Below are positions 1 to 9,816 of a DNA stretch of 64,000 nt, in pieces; the stretch's first letter is position 1; each line of letters opens with the position of its first letter. The stretch is from Xanthomonas sp. SI (GTDB lineage: Bacteria; Pseudomonadota; Gammaproteobacteria; Xanthomonadales; Xanthomonadaceae): NCBI RefSeq assembly GCF_014236855.1, contig NZ_CP051261.1, positions 2,356,001 to 2,420,000 of the forward strand, given 5' to 3'. Under the pieces are notes generated by a model. It saw only the letters and a program-made list of their open reading frames with translations, did no database searches and was not told the origin of the DNA. The position numbers and the translations under genes are program-made.

Positions 1-2
1 CG

Positions 3-1070
3 CGCTTCGGCGGCGACGAGTTCGTGATCCTGGTCGAGGACGAGCACGTGGTGCAGGTCGCCACCGGCCTGGCCGAGCGCCTGGTGCAGGAGTTGCGCGA
101 GCCGCTGCGGATCCAGGACCGCGAGGTGTTCATGGGCACCTCGATCGGCATCACCGTCTATCCCGGCGATGCCGAGGACGCCTCGGCGCTGTTGAAGAAC
201 GGCGACATCGCGATGTACCAGGCCAAGCTGGCCGGCAAGAACTGCCACCGCTTCTACAGCCGCGCGATGGACTATGCGGTGGAGCGGCGCGTGCACATGG
301 AGCACGAGTTGCGCGGCGCCTGGGACCGCGACGAGCTGAAGCTGGTGTACCAGCCGATCTTCCGCACCCTGGACCGGCGCATGGTCGGCGTGGAAGTGCT
401 GTTGCGCTGGCAGCATCCGGCGCTGGGCACGATCTCGCCGACGGTGTTCATCGACGTGGCCGAGCAGAGCGGGCTGATCGAGAGCATCGGCCCCAAGGTG
501 CTGCGCGCGGCCTGCATGGAGGCCACGCAATGGCAGCGCTTCGACGGCAGCCGCGACCTGTTCGTGTCGGTCAACGTGTCGCCGCGGCAGCTGCGCAGCG
601 GCGATCTGCCGGAAATCGTCGCCGACTGCCTGCGCGAATCCGGGCTGCCGGCCGCGCAGCTGCACCTTGAACTGACCGAGACCGCGGTGATCGGCGACGA
701 GCTGCAGGCCGCGAGCATGCTGGCGCGGCTGCACCGCACCGGGGTCAAGGTGTGGCTGGACGATTTCGGCACCGGCTTCTCCGGGCTGAGCCACCTGCGC
801 CAGGTGCCGGTGGACGGGGTCAAGATCGACAAGAGCTTCGTCGCCGACCTGCAGCGCGACCCCGACGACCTGGCCCTGACCACCGCGATCATCGCCATGG
901 CGCATTCGCTGGGCATCACCGTGGTCGCCGAGGGCATCGAGCAGGAAGTGCAGTTCGAACTGCTGCGCGAGCGCGGCTGCGAACTGGGGCAGGGCTTCTG
1001 GCTCAGCCATCCGCTCAGCGCTGCCGAGTTCCGGCAACTGCTCGCCAACGAGGGCATGCCACGCGACTAG
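3..1070 (+). CDS. GGDEF/EAL cyclic-di-GMP protein, 5'-truncated
   Basis: Only the C-terminal 355 residues lie in the window; the gene begins upstream. The first codons read RFGGDEF, so the diguanylate cyclase A-site is intact. The rest of the GGDEF domain runs to about residue 100. An EAL phosphodiesterase domain follows: VYQPIF, EVLLRW (an EVL variant of EAL), SVNVSPRQL, ELTETAV, DDFGTGFS, KIDKSFV and AEGIE. These keep most metal-binding and catalytic positions of active c-di-GMP phosphodiesterases. The protein probably makes and/or degrades c-di-GMP. Sensor domains, if any, lie outside the window. Both active sites look conserved, so which activity dominates cannot be said. Confidence 0.95.
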   Translation, partial: RFGGDEFVILVEDEHVVQVATGLAERLVQELREPLRIQDREVFMGTSIGITVYPGDAEDASALLKNGDIAMYQAKLAGKNCHRFYSRAMDYAVERRVHMEHELRGAWDRDELKLVYQPIFRTLDRRMVGVEVLLRWQHPALGTISPTVFIDVAEQSGLIESIGPKVLRAACMEATQWQRFDGSRDLFVSVNVSPRQLRSGDLPEIVADCLRESGLPAAQLHLELTETAVIGDELQAASMLARLHRTGVKVWLDDFGTGFSGLSHLRQVPVDGVKIDKSFVADLQRDPDDLALTTAIIAMAHSLGITVVAEGIEQEVQFELLRERGCELGQGFWLSHPLSAAEFRQLLANEGMPRD

Positions 1071-1107
1071 GCGCGGTCCCGATTCCCACGAGCGCGCCCG
1101 TTTTTTT

Positions 1108-1173
1108 GTAGGAGCGGCTTCAGCCGCGACAGACATCGTCGGTAACGCCCGTCGCGGCTGAAGCCGCTCCTAC
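1108..1173. repeat. Inverted pair of 23-bp REP-like palindromes
   Basis: The 23-bp unit GTAGGAGCGGCTTCAGCCGCGAC at 1108-1130 is repeated as its exact reverse complement at 1151-1173, with a 20-bp loop between. Each unit holds its own smaller palindrome, CGGCTTCAGCCG. A T-run at 1101-1107 precedes it and AAAA follows, so the hairpin could end transcription from both flanking genes, which converge here. The same unit recurs at 17194-17438. Confidence 0.9.
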
Positions 1174-1186
1174 AAAAGGCGGTGCA

Positions 1187-2215
1187 TTATCGCGTCACGT
1201 CTGGAGTCGACACCCCGGCCTCGCTCTGCCGCACCGGTTGCATGCTGCCGTCCGGGTTGTAATGCAGGTACTCCACCGTCACCGCACGCCGGCCGATGGC
1301 GCCGTTCAAGTCGCCGATCGCCAAAGTCGCGTTGTGCAGGAACAGGTACCAGTGCCGCTTGAACTCGACGATGCCCGGATGGATGGTGAAGCTGTACTTG
1401 CCCGAGCCGGTCAGTTCGCCGCGATAGGTCCACGGCCCGGTGATGGCGGGCGCGGTCGCATAGGACACGTGTTCATCGCGCTGTGTAGCCCGGTCCAGCG
1501 AGGCATAGGTCAGGTAATACAGATCGCCGCGCTTGTGCAGCCACGGGCCTTCCTCGAAATGCGGCGGGGTGATCTCGCGGATCGGGCCGTCGAGTTCGAT
1601 CATGTTGGGCTTGAGCTTGGCCAGGTAGCACTGGCGGTTGCCCCAGGCGATCCAAGTGGTGCCGTCGTCGTCGGTCAGCACGGTCGGGTCGATGTCTTCC
1701 CAGCTGTGCGTGCCCTTCGGCGTCATTTCGTTGGTGACCAGCGCCGAGCCGCGCGCGTCCACGAACGGGCCGGTCGGCGTGTCCGCCACCGCCACCGCGA
1801 TCGCCTTGCCCGGATGCGTGGCGTCGTGCTCCACCGCCGCGTAGAAATAGAACTTGCCGTTCTTTTCTATCGCCTGGGATGCCCACGCATCCTGCTTGGC
1901 CCATTTGAAATCCTTGACGTTCATGATCGGGGCGTGGGCGGTCCAGGTCTTCATGTCCTTGGTCGAATACACCAGCCACTCGCGCATGGTGAACATCTCG
2001 TCGCGCTGCGCCTCGTCGTGGCCGACGTACAGATACAGCGTGTCGCCGACCACCAGCGGCGCGGGGTCGGCGGTGAAGGTGTCGCGGACGATCGGGTTGG
2101 AGCCGGCGGCCGGGATCGGCTCCGCCGCGACCGCTGCGCTTGCGGCCGCGGCAAGCAGCGCCACGAGTCCGAAACGGCAGCGCCGGCGGCGCCAGGTCTT
2201 GGTCAAGGCATTCAT
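1187..2215 (-). CDS. Secreted GH43-family glycoside hydrolase
   Basis: A 342-residue protein, probably an arabinosidase or xylosidase acting on plant cell-wall hemicellulose outside the cytoplasm. The N-terminus (MNALTKTWRRRRCRFG followed by an Ala/Leu-rich stretch ending AVAAEP) is a signal peptide. GH43 acidic residues are recognisable in DPAPL (general base), EDIDPTVL (pKa modulator) and FEEGPW (general acid), in the spacing expected for a five-bladed propeller. The longer reading frame, starting 90 bases upstream, begins inside GGGATTC-type repeat DNA. I chose the internal ATG because an AAGGGA ribosome binding site lies just upstream and the signal peptide starts there. The exact substrate cannot be told from sequence. 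Confidence 0.88.
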   Translation of the reverse strand: MNALTKTWRRRRCRFGLVALLAAAASAAVAAEPIPAAGSNPIVRDTFTADPAPLVVGDTLYLYVGHDEAQRDEMFTMREWLVYSTKDMKTWTAHAPIMNVKDFKWAKQDAWASQAIEKNGKFYFYAAVEHDATHPGKAIAVAVADTPTGPFVDARGSALVTNEMTPKGTHSWEDIDPTVLTDDDGTTWIAWGNRQCYLAKLKPNMIELDGPIREITPPHFEEGPWLHKRGDLYYLTYASLDRATQRDEHVSYATAPAITGPWTYRGELTGSGKYSFTIHPGIVEFKRHWYLFLHNATLAIGDLNGAIGRRAVTVEYLHYNPDGSMQPVRQSEAGVSTPDVTR

Positions 2216-2233
2216 CGAGGTCCCTTTGAGAGC

Positions 2234-2445
2234 TGGGATTTGGGGATTCGGGATTGGGGATTCGGAGAAGCGAAAGCCGGTAAGCCCCCCCATTAGAGAC
2301 GCCATTTGCGCCCTTTTAGGCTATCGCGCACTGGAACCCGCTTTTCCGAATCCCCAATCCCGAATCCCCAATCCCAGCTCTTCCAGGATATCGCGCACCG
2401 GAACCCGCTTTTCCGAATCCCCAATCCCAAATCCCGAATCCCGGC
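2234..2445. repeat. GGGATTC-type heptad repeat arrays, partly duplicated
   Basis: Three arrays of imperfect 7-bp units (GGGATTC/GGGATTG on one strand, CCGAATC/CCCAATC on the other) lie at about 2234-2264, 2343-2377 and 2410-2445. The stretch from 2322 recurs at 2389 with a period of 67 bp and few differences, so part of the region is a recent tandem duplication. No gene lies between the GH43 and epmB genes. Related arrays occur at 7091-7120, 39180-39206, 39286-39320, 45225-45258, 48922-48958 and 49086-49128. Confidence 0.85.
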
Positions 2446-2448
2446 CCC

Positions 2449-3480
2449 TCAGAGCGCGCGCTTGCCGGTATCGCCAGGGATCTCGCGCACCAGCTTCGGC
2501 ACCAGATACCCGGACAGCCGCGCGGCCAGGGCCTGGTGCAGCGCACGCGCGGTGGCGTCGTCCACTTCGAAATGGGCCACGCCTTCGACCTTGTCCAATT
2601 GGTGCAGGTAGTAGGGCAGCACGCCGGCGGCGAAACTGCGCTCGCTCAGGGCGGCCAGCGCGGCGACGCTGTCGTTGACCCCGCGCAGCAGCACCGCCTG
2701 GTTCAGCAGTTGCGCGCCGGTGCCGCGTAGCTGCGCCAGCGCGGCATCTACGCTGGCGTCGAATTCGTTGGCGTGGTTGGCGTGGATCACGAACGCCACC
2801 GGCCACGGCAGCGCGCGCAGCCAGGCCAGCAGCGGCGCATCGACGCGCTCGGGCAGCACCACCGGCAGGCGGCTATGGATGCGCAGGCGTTTGAGATGTG
2901 GAATGGCCGCCAGCGCCTCGGTCAGTTCGACCAGCTTGGAGGTGGCCAGCGACAGCGGGTCGCCGCCGGACAGGATCGCTTCGTCGATATCCGGATCGGC
3001 GGCGACCGCCGCCACCGCCTCGCGCCAGCCGTCGCGCGCGGCGGTTTCCTCGGCATACGGGAAGTGGCGGCGGAAGCAGTAGCGGCAGTGCACCGCGCAG
3101 CTGCCGGTGGCGACCAGCAGCGCGCGTCCGCGGTATTTCTGGATCACCCCGTCGGCCTTCTTGGCCGCCGCGTCGCCGACCGCGTCCAGCGCGAAGCCCG
3201 GCACCCGGCGCAGTTCGGCGTCGATCGGCAGCACCTGGCGCAACAGCGGATCGTGCGCGTCGCCATGGCGCATGCGCGCCACGAAGCCGCGCGGCACGCG
3301 CAGCGCGAACTGCGTCGCAGCCTGTTCGGAGACGCCGAGCGCCTGCGGATCCAGCCCCAGCAGCGCCAGCAACTCGCGCGGGTCGCGCACGGCATCGCGC
3401 CACAGCTGCTGCCAGCGCGGCGCGGCCAGGACGGCGGGGGACGGGGACGGCTGCATCGGGCGGGGGGCTGCGGTTATCAT
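2449..3480 (-). CDS. epmB: EF-P (R)-beta-lysylation protein, lysine 2,3-aminomutase-like
   Basis: A 343-residue radical-SAM enzyme of the KamA/EpmB family. It converts (S)-alpha-lysine to (R)-beta-lysine, which EpmA then attaches to elongation factor P. The cluster [15 protein letters not shown] carries the CxxxCxxC motif for the 4Fe-4S centre and SAM. SGGDPL and [14 protein letters not shown] are typical family motifs. The length matches EpmB and is shorter than true lysine aminomutases. It is divergent from efp, 101 bp apart, which supports the assignment. A second possible start lies at 3456; neither has a strong ribosome binding site. epmA is not in the window. Confidence 0.93.
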   Translation of the reverse strand: MITAAPRPMQPSPSPAVLAAPRWQQLWRDAVRDPRELLALLGLDPQALGVSEQAATQFALRVPRGFVARMRHGDAHDPLLRQVLPIDAELRRVPGFALDAVGDAAAKKADGVIQKYRGRALLVATGSCAVHCRYCFRRHFPYAEETAARDGWREAVAAVAADPDIDEAILSGGDPLSLATSKLVELTEALAAIPHLKRLRIHSRLPVVLPERVDAPLLAWLRALPWPVAFVIHANHANEFDASVDAALAQLRGTGAQLLNQAVLLRGVNDSVAALAALSERSFAAGVLPYYLHQLDKVEGVAHFEVDDATARALHQALAARLSGYLVPKLVREIPGDTGKRAL

Positions 3481-3581
3481 ATGCGGTCATAAAACGAGTG
3501 CCCGCCGGTTGCGGCGGGGCTTTCCATTCTATCCGGCCGGCCGCCGAACGCGGCGGGTTTGCCTTACCCGAGGAGTTTCAG

Positions 3582-4148
3582 ATGGCCAGCTACGGCATGA
3601 ACGACGTCAAGAACGGGATGAAGATCCTGGTCAACAGCGAGCCCGCGATCATCACCGATACCGAATACGTCAAGCCGGGCAAGGGCCAGGCCTTCACCCG
3701 CATCAAGTACCGCTTCATCAAGTCCGGGCGCGTGGTCGAACTGACCATGAAGGCGACCGACAGCCTGGAAGCGGCCGACGTGGTCGATACCAACATGCAG
3801 TACCTGTACACCGACGGCGAGTACTGGCACTTCATGCAGCAGGAAACCTTCGAGCAGGTGCAGGCCGACAAGACCGGCGTCGGCGACGCCGCCAAGTGGA
3901 TCAAGGGCGAGGAGGATTGCGTGGTGACGCTGTGGAACGGCACCCCGATCCAGGTCACCCCGCCGAACTTCGTCGAACTGAAGATCGTCGAAACCGACCC
4001 CGGCGTGCGCGGCGACACCTCCGGCGGCGGCGGCAAGCCGGCCACGCTGGAAACCGGCGCGGTGGTGCGGGTACCGCTATTCGTCGGCCAGGACGAAATC
4101 ATCAAGGTCGATACGCGCTCGGGCGAGTACTTCTCGCGCGTCAAGTAA
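3582..4148 (+). CDS. efp: Elongation factor P
   Basis: A 188-residue translation factor that binds between the P and E sites and relieves ribosome stalling at polyproline. The three EF-P domains are complete. The loop VKPGKGQAF places a lysine at residue 34, the position beta-lysylated by EpmA/EpmB, and epmB is the divergent neighbour. The start is firm: AGGAG at 3571-3575 precedes the ATG at good spacing, and the N-terminus [12 protein letters not shown] is typical. Longer frames reading into this gene from upstream are artefacts. Several Pro- and Ala-rich proteins are encoded nearby, so EF-P demand is plausible, but this is inference. Confidence 0.98.
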   Translation: MASYGMNDVKNGMKILVNSEPAIITDTEYVKPGKGQAFTRIKYRFIKSGRVVELTMKATDSLEAADVVDTNMQYLYTDGEYWHFMQQETFEQVQADKTGVGDAAKWIKGEEDCVVTLWNGTPIQVTPPNFVELKIVETDPGVRGDTSGGGGKPATLETGAVVRVPLFVGQDEIIKVDTRSGEYFSRVK

Positions 4149-4313
4149 GCCGACGGCCCGCGCGCCCGGGCGGCACGTGGCCGCCCGCCGCCAGCGGCTG
4201 CGGTGGACGGTAGCCGGTCGCATGCGTTCGCCGCGTGCGGCCGCCATGCCCATGCAATGCCGAATCGCCGTGCGGCGAGCGCGGCCGATCCGTTTCCAGG
4301 AATTCCCGCGACC

Positions 4314-4961
4314 ATGAGCCACGCCGACAGCGCCGACGCCAAGTACCCGCACGACCGCGTCGTGTTCTTCAGCGATGCGGTGTTCGCCATCGCCATCACC
4401 TTGCTGGCGGTGGAGATCAAGGTGCCGGGGCATGCCCAGGTCGAGGCCGCCGGCGGCATCCTGGCCGCGCTGGACCGGATGCTGCCGCTGTTCATCGGCT
4501 TCGCGGTCAGCTTCCTGGTCACCGCGTTGTTCTGGAAGTCGCACCTGCAGCTGTGCCGGCATATCCGCCAGTTCGACGACCGGCTGATCTGGCTCAACGT
4601 GCTGCAACTGCTGCTGATCGGCCTGCTGCCGTTTTCGACTGCGCTGTATTCGGACTATTTCGGCAGCCACCAGGCGTTCGCGGTGTACTGCGCGCATCTG
4701 GCCGCGATCGGTGCGGCCGCCTACCTGATGCATGCCTACGCGGTGCGCAAGGAAGGCCTGGTGCAGCGGCTGGGCGCGCTGCAGGCGCGGGCGATGACGC
4801 TGCGCGTGGCGGTCGCGCCGGTGGTGTTCGCGCTGTGCATCCCGCTGGCGATGGTCGCTCCGGTACTCGGGCGGCTGGGCTTCGTGGCGGTGTTCGTGCT
4901 GCAGTGGGTGGTGATGCGCGTGTACCGGCGGCGCATCCTGCAGGCCGCCGCGGCGACTTGA
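4314..4961 (+). CDS. TMEM175-family (DUF1211) potassium channel-like membrane protein
   Basis: A 215-residue membrane protein. The first segment contains FSDAVFAIAITLLAVEIKVP, the signature of the TMEM175 family, whose F-S-D residues line the potassium pore in characterised members. About six hydrophobic segments follow, ending in a basic tail. Bacterial members have one six-helix repeat per chain and form tetramers, which fits this length. The chosen ATG at 4314 follows AGGA at 4298-4301; upstream in-frame codons encode an unlikely Arg/Ala-rich leader. It lies between efp and the deaminase gene. Potassium conduction is inferred from the family. Confidence 0.85.
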   Translation: MSHADSADAKYPHDRVVFFSDAVFAIAITLLAVEIKVPGHAQVEAAGGILAALDRMLPLFIGFAVSFLVTALFWKSHLQLCRHIRQFDDRLIWLNVLQLLLIGLLPFSTALYSDYFGSHQAFAVYCAHLAAIGAAAYLMHAYAVRKEGLVQRLGALQARAMTLRVAVAPVVFALCIPLAMVAPVLGRLGFVAVFVLQWVVMRVYRRRILQAAAAT

Positions 4962-4986
4962 TTCTTTCCTTTCCCAGAGCATTGCG

Positions 4987-6321
4987 ATGACCTCCATCCC
5001 CGAATCCTGCGACCTGCTGATCGAAGCCGGCTACGTGGTCCCGATCGAGCCGCATGCGGTGGTGCTGGAAGACCACGCGGTGGCGGTGCGCGGCAGCGAG
5101 ATCGTCGCGGTGCTGCCGATCGCCGAGGCGCGTGCGCGCTTTTCCGCCGCGCGCACCGTGTCGCGCCCGGACGCGGCGCTGCTGCCGGGCCTGGTCAACG
5201 CGCACACCCACAACCCGATGACGCTGTTGCGCGGCATCGCCGACGACCTGCCGCTGATGGTGTGGCTGCAGCAGCACATCTGGCCGGTGGAGACCGCGGT
5301 GATCGGCCCGGAGTTCGTCGCCGACGGCACCGCGCTGGCGATCGCCGAGATGCTGCGCGGCGGCACCACCTGCGCCAACGAGAACTACTTCTTCTCCGAC
5401 GTGCAGGCCGCGGTGTACAAGCAGCACGGGTTCCGCGCGCGTGTGGGCACGGTGATCATCGATTTCCCGACCGCCTGGGCCAAGACCTCCGACGAATACT
5501 TCGAACGCGCCTGCGAGGTGCACGACCAGTGGCGCGACGATCCGCTGATCGGCATCGCCTTCGCCCCGCACGCGCCGTACACGGTCAACGACGCGAACTT
5601 CGAGCGGGTGCGGATGCTGTCCGACCAGCTCGACGTGCCGGTGCACCTGCATACCCACGAGACCGCGCAGGAAATCGCCGACTCGCTCAAGCAGTACGGC
5701 CAGCGCCCGCTGGCGCGGCTGGACCGGCTGGGCCTGGTCAACGACCGCCTGATCGCGGTGCACATGACCCAGCTCACCGACGCCGAGATCCACCTGTGCG
5801 CCGAGCGCGGGGTCAGCGTGGTGCATTGCCCCGAATCCAACCTCAAGCTCGCCTCCGGCTTCTGCCCGGCCTGCGCGCTGCAGCGCGCGGGCGTGAACCT
5901 GGCGATCGGCACCGACGGCTGCGCCAGCAACAACGACCTGGACATGTTCAGCGAGAACCGCACCGCGGCGATCCTGGCCAAGGCGGTGGCCAACGACGCC
6001 ACCGCGCTGGACGCGGCGACCACGCTGCGCGCGGCCACGCTGGGCGGCGCGCGCGCGCTCGGCTTCGGCGAGAAGATCGGTTCGATCGAGGTCGGCAAGC
6101 AGGCCGACCTGATCTGCGTGGACCTGTCGGCGCTGGAGACCCAGCCGCTGCACAACGTGCTGTCGCAACTGGTCTATGCGGCCGGCCGGCAGCAGGTCAG
6201 CGATGTGTGGATCGCCGGCCAGCGCAAGCTCGATCAGCGCGTGCTGGTGGACATGGATACCGACGCGCTGGTCGCCAACGCGCGGCAATGGCGCGAACGC
6301 ATCCGCAGCGTGCACGCCTGA
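4987..6321 (+). CDS. mtaD: TRZ/ATZ-family hydrolase; 5-methylthioadenosine/S-adenosylhomocysteine deaminase
   Basis: A 444-residue amidohydrolase-superfamily enzyme. Metal-binding motifs are present in order: HTHNPM after the first barrel strand, HLHTHE in the middle, and [13 protein letters not shown] near the end. This set is typical of MtaD-type deaminases that convert methylthioadenosine or S-adenosylhomocysteine to the inosine form. It lies 52 bp before ubiG, a SAM-dependent methyltransferase gene that produces S-adenosylhomocysteine, so a role in clearing that by-product fits the neighbourhood. Other TRZ/ATZ substrates such as guanine or chlorotriazines cannot be excluded by sequence alone. 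Confidence 0.85.
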   Translation: MTSIPESCDLLIEAGYVVPIEPHAVVLEDHAVAVRGSEIVAVLPIAEARARFSAARTVSRPDAALLPGLVNAHTHNPMTLLRGIADDLPLMVWLQQHIWPVETAVIGPEFVADGTALAIAEMLRGGTTCANENYFFSDVQAAVYKQHGFRARVGTVIIDFPTAWAKTSDEYFERACEVHDQWRDDPLIGIAFAPHAPYTVNDANFERVRMLSDQLDVPVHLHTHETAQEIADSLKQYGQRPLARLDRLGLVNDRLIAVHMTQLTDAEIHLCAERGVSVVHCPESNLKLASGFCPACALQRAGVNLAIGTDGCASNNDLDMFSENRTAAILAKAVANDATALDAATTLRAATLGGARALGFGEKIGSIEVGKQADLICVDLSALETQPLHNVLSQLVYAAGRQQVSDVWIAGQRKLDQRVLVDMDTDALVANARQWRERIRSVHA

Positions 6322-6373
6322 TCCGCTTTACTGCCGTGCCGCGATCCGCGCGCGGCCCAACCGAGACGCCGTC

Positions 6374-7093
6374 ATGACCGCTTCCGCTTCCAATACGTCC
6401 GCCAATTTCGATCAGGCCGAACTGGACAAGTTCGGCGCGCTGGCCACCCGCTGGTGGGACGCCGACGGCCCGCAGAAGCCGCTGCACGCGCTGAACCCGG
6501 TGCGCCTGCGCTACGTCGCCGAGCGGCTGCCGCTGCGCGGCGCCAGCGTGCTCGACGTGGGCTGCGGCGGCGGCCTGCTCAGCGAGGCGCTGGCCAAAGA
6601 GGGCGCGCAGGTCACCGCGATCGACCTGTCGCCGGAACTGGTCAAGGTGGCGCGGCTGCACCAGTTCGAATCCGGGGTGGAGGTCGACTACCGCGTGCAG
6701 TCGGTCGAGGACCTGGCCGCCGAGCGCCCGGGCAGTTTCGACGCGATCACCTGCATGGAGATGCTCGAGCACGTGCCCGATCCGGCGGCGATCGTGCGCG
6801 CCTGCGCGACCCTGCTCAAGCCCGGCGGCCAGCTGTTCCTGTCCACGCTCAACCGCACCCCGGCCGCGTTCGCGCTGGCCATCGTCGGTGCCGAGTACGT
6901 GGCGCGGCTGTTGCCCACCGGCACCCACCGCTACCAGGATTTCATCAAGCCGGCCGAACTGGCGGCCTGGCTGCGCCAGGCCGAGCTGCAGCTGCACGAC
7001 GTCAGCGGCATGCTGTACGAGCCGTGGCGCAACCGCGCGCGGCTGTCCACGCGCACCGAGGTGAATTACCTGGCGTGTGCGGTGAAGCCGTGA
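6374..7093 (+). CDS. ubiG: Bifunctional ubiquinone biosynthesis O-methyltransferase
   Basis: A 239-residue class I SAM-dependent methyltransferase that performs both O-methylations of ubiquinone synthesis. The SAM motif [13 protein letters not shown] is near residues 57-70. The UbiG features [20 protein letters not shown] (N-terminus), [11 protein letters not shown] and the membrane-interaction region around [11 protein letters not shown] are all present. The ATG at 6374 gives the standard N-terminus [20 protein letters not shown]; upstream in-frame codons overlap the mtaD 3' end in another frame and are rejected. Its neighbours mtaD and gph often accompany ubiG. Confidence 0.97.
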   Translation: MTASASNTSANFDQAELDKFGALATRWWDADGPQKPLHALNPVRLRYVAERLPLRGASVLDVGCGGGLLSEALAKEGAQVTAIDLSPELVKVARLHQFESGVEVDYRVQSVEDLAAERPGSFDAITCMEMLEHVPDPAAIVRACATLLKPGGQLFLSTLNRTPAAFALAIVGAEYVARLLPTGTHRYQDFIKPAELAAWLRQAELQLHDVSGMLYEPWRNRARLSTRTEVNYLACAVKP

Positions 7094-7120
7094 TTCGGGA
7101 GTCGGGATTCGGGATTGGCA
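7091..7120. repeat. Short GGGATTC-type heptad array
   Basis: About four imperfect copies of GATTCGG/GAGTCGG/GATTCGG/GATTGG lie directly after the ubiG stop codon and before gph. This is the same dispersed family as at 2234-2445. Confidence 0.75.
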
Positions 7121-7142
7121 GAAGCATGTGTGCGTGCGCGTG

Positions 7143-7880
7143 ATGCCTTCCGATTCCCGAAGCCAGGATCGCGGCGCTCAGCCGCCGCAGGCCACGGCAT
7201 CGCGGAATTTCCCGCGCGCGGTGCTGTTCGACCTGGATGGCACGCTGCTCGATAGCGCGCCGGATCTGCTGGCCGCGGCCAATGCGCTGCTGGCCGACCG
7301 CGGGCGCGATGCGCTGACCCTGGAGCAGCTGCGTCCGGTGGTGTCCAAGGGCTCGCGGGCGATGCTGGGCGTCGCCTTTCCCGAGTTGCCGGCCGCGGAG
7401 CGCGATGCGCTGATTCCCGATTTCCTGCGCCAGTACGAAAGGCGGATCGGCCGGCATTCGCAGCTGTTCGACGGCATCGCGGCGCTGCTGCAGCGGCTGG
7501 AAGATGCCGGCTGCGTGTGGGGCATCGTCACCAACAAGCCCGAATACCTGGCGCGGCTGATCCTGCCGCAGCTGGGCTGGGAACGGCGTTGCGCGGTGCT
7601 GATCGGCGGCGACACGCTGGCCGAGCGCAAGCCGCACCCGCTGCCGCTGCAGGTCGCCGCGCAGCGTTTGGACGTACCGCCGCAGCAGGTCGCCTACGTC
7701 GGCGACGATGAACGCGACATCCTCGCTGCGCGCGCCGCCGGCATGGCCTCGGTGGCGGTGCTGTGGGGCTATCGCCTGGACGGCGAGGATCCGCTGGCCT
7801 GGCGCGCCGATGCGCTGGTCGCCGCCCCTGCCGACTTGCTCGATGCGAGCGCCTGGCCCGGCGCGTCGCAGCTTCCCTGA
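7143..7880 (+). CDS. gph: HAD-family phosphoglycolate phosphatase
   Basis: A 245-residue HAD hydrolase that removes 2-phosphoglycolate. Motif I is FDLDGTLLDS (nucleophile and acid Asp), motif II lies around GIVTNKPEY, the Lys is in ERKPHP, and motif IV is YVGDDERD. The cap domain between motifs I and II fits the Gph type. A GTG lies 15 bases upstream in frame, but the ATG at 7143 is the more normal choice; neither has a clear ribosome binding site. The first 28 or so residues before the HAD core are not conserved in character. It sits between ubiG and a squalene/phytoene synthase-like gene, probably co-transcribed. Confidence 0.9.
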   Translation: MPSDSRSQDRGAQPPQATASRNFPRAVLFDLDGTLLDSAPDLLAAANALLADRGRDALTLEQLRPVVSKGSRAMLGVAFPELPAAERDALIPDFLRQYERRIGRHSQLFDGIAALLQRLEDAGCVWGIVTNKPEYLARLILPQLGWERRCAVLIGGDTLAERKPHPLPLQVAAQRLDVPPQQVAYVGDDERDILAARAAGMASVAVLWGYRLDGEDPLAWRADALVAAPADLLDASAWPGASQLP

Positions 7881-7901
7881 CTTTCCGGACCTTCCGATCG
7901 C

Positions 7902-8603
7902 ATGAGCAGTACCTCCGCCCTGGATGCCTTCCTCGACAAATGGCGCAGCCGCTGGCCGGAATGGACGGTGGCCGAGACTTTCGTGCCGGCGCCGCAGCGC
8001 ATACGCGCGGTGGCTTGGTTCGCGCTGCTGCAGGAATTCGACGACATCCTCAACATCGCCGGCGATCCGTTGCCGGCCGACGCCAAGCTGGCGTGGTGGG
8101 GCGAGGAATTGCGCAGCTGGGCCGGGCAGCGCTCGCGGCATCCGCTGGGGCGGGTGCTGGAGCCGGTCGCCGCGCCATGGGCGCAACTGGCCGAGGCCTT
8201 GCCGGGGCTGCTCGCCTCGCGCGCGGCCGCGGCCGATCCGGCGCATGCCTACGAGCGCCTGGAGGCGTTCGCGCTGGCCGCGGCGCAGGTCGAATGCAAG
8301 GTGTTCGAGGACCAGCGCGACGCCGCGGCGGCGCTGGCCACGCAGGTGCTGGCGCAGCGGCTCGCCGACGCCGGCATCGCCGCGGTGCCGCTGTCGCTGC
8401 GCGGCGGCGAGGCGGCGCAGGCGCAGCAGCGCTGGGCACAGGCCTTGCTGCAGCGCTGGCCGCGGCGCGTGGCCGGGCCGCGGCCGCGGCGCATCGTGTC
8501 GGCGCTGGCGCGTGCGCGGATCGCGCAGCAGGCCAGCGCTGCGCGCAAGCCGCCGAGCCAGATGGCCACGCTGTGGCGCGCCTGGTGGGCCGGCCTGGGC
8601 TGA
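7902..8603 (+). CDS. Squalene/phytoene synthase-like protein, short and degenerate
   Basis: A 233-residue protein related to the all-helical trans-isoprenyl synthases. The region QEFDDILNIAGDPLPADAKLAWWGEEL (residues about 46-72) resembles the first half of that fold. However, the length is below the usual 270-300 residues and a second Asp-rich DxxxD motif is not evident. A synthase activity is therefore doubtful; members of this short subgroup occur in Xanthomonadaceae without a proven reaction. It starts 21 bp after gph and is probably in the same operon. Automated annotation would probably say phytoene synthase; I would treat that as unproven. Confidence 0.6.
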   Translation: MSSTSALDAFLDKWRSRWPEWTVAETFVPAPQRIRAVAWFALLQEFDDILNIAGDPLPADAKLAWWGEELRSWAGQRSRHPLGRVLEPVAAPWAQLAEALPGLLASRAAAADPAHAYERLEAFALAAAQVECKVFEDQRDAAAALATQVLAQRLADAGIAAVPLSLRGGEAAQAQQRWAQALLQRWPRRVAGPRPRRIVSALARARIAQQASAARKPPSQMATLWRAWWAGLG

Positions 8604-8634
8604 GCGCCGGGCACGGCCGATCCAGGCGCGCGGC

Positions 8635-9816
8635 TCAGTTGGCGCTGCCGGCGCCGCTGTTGGCGTACTCGAAGAAGCGGTTGGCCGACTGCGTGCAGCC
8701 GCTGCTGCAATACGGGCGGCCGACCGTGGACGCGTTCCACGGCGCGCTCTTGCGCACGTGCGCGCCCAGGCTGGACTCGCGGATCACCACCTTGCCGTTG
8801 GGCGAGCTGCCGTTGACGTAGTTGGACAGGCTGCCGACGCTCTCGTCCCAGGCGCGGCCCAGGTACACGGTGTTCGCCGACGGGCTGCCGATCGCATCGA
8901 AGGTGCTGGCCACGGCCAGGAAACCGTAGCCGCTGCCGGGGCGGGTGCTGGGGGCGAAGATCACGCCGCCGCTGTTGGCGCCGCGGCGCGCGGCGGTATA
9001 GCGGATGGTGCTGCCGGAGAACACGGCCACGCCCGAGCCGAAGATGAAGTCGGTGTCGCCCTCGATGCTGCCGCCCTTGAAGAACGCGCGGATCACCGTG
9101 TTGGCGCTGCCGCCGCTGACCAGCAGGGTGTCCTGGTTGCCGGTGAGCGCCACGTTCTCCAGCACCGCCTTGTCGCCGCGCAGCGCCAGCGCCACCGCCG
9201 ACTGGTTGCTGCTGGCGTAGGTGTCCTCGACGTAGCTGTTGACGATCGCCAGGTTGCGCGCCTGGAACTGCGCCGCGCGCACGGTGACGGTGCCGCTGTC
9301 GGAGGTGCCGACGGTGCTGCTGGACGCGTTGCTGGCGCAGGGGTGGGTGGCGCTGCCGCTCGGTTTCGGCGTCGGGTTGGCGTTGCCGAAGCTGATGGTG
9401 GTGTTGGCCGGCGCGCTGCCCAGGCCGAACAGGGTGATCGGCGGCGCCGCCGCGGGCACGCAGACCACTTCCTTGTAGGTGCCGGGCTTGACGCTGATGT
9501 AGCGCCGCATCGTGCCGCCAGCCGCGACCGCGGCATCGACCGCGGCCTGCACAGTGCGGTAGCGGGTGGAGCCGTCGGCGGCGACCGCGTAGTCGGCGGT
9601 GAGCAGGGCGACGCCGGCGCTGGGGTTCCAGTTGTCGGTCGTCAGTGCGCCGATGGTGCCGGCCTGGGCCAGGTGCTTGGCGACGGTCTGGTTGGCCGCT
9701 TCCGAACTGGTCAATTGCGGCCGGGAGGCGGTACCGGTCAGCGCCCAGGCGGTGGCGATGGCGCCGCCGGCCAGGGCGAGGGTGGCGGGAATCTGGAACC
9801 AGCGCGATACGGTCAT
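8635..9816 (-). CDS. Secreted pectinesterase (CE8)
   Basis: A 393-residue pectin methylesterase with an N-terminal signal/anchor (MTVSRWFQIPATLALAGGAIATAWALTG). Family motifs appear in order along the right-handed beta-helix: QAAVDAAVAAGG, GNQDTLL (catalytic Asp), GDTDFIFGSG (second Asp) and YLGRAWDE (Arg/Trp). It would demethylate pectin, a role suited to a plant-associated bacterium together with the GH43 enzyme nearby. I use the ATG at 9816, as the longer frame adds an Arg/Pro-rich stretch before the signal peptide. It converges with the gph-side gene and stands alone. I saw no plant-inducible promoter box upstream. Confidence 0.93.
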   Translation of the reverse strand: MTVSRWFQIPATLALAGGAIATAWALTGTASRPQLTSSEAANQTVAKHLAQAGTIGALTTDNWNPSAGVALLTADYAVAADGSTRYRTVQAAVDAAVAAGGTMRRYISVKPGTYKEVVCVPAAAPPITLFGLGSAPANTTISFGNANPTPKPSGSATHPCASNASSSTVGTSDSGTVTVRAAQFQARNLAIVNSYVEDTYASSNQSAVALALRGDKAVLENVALTGNQDTLLVSGGSANTVIRAFFKGGSIEGDTDFIFGSGVAVFSGSTIRYTAARRGANSGGVIFAPSTRPGSGYGFLAVASTFDAIGSPSANTVYLGRAWDESVGSLSNYVNGSSPNGKVVIRESSLGAHVRKSAPWNASTVGRPYCSSGCTQSANRFFEYANSGAGSAN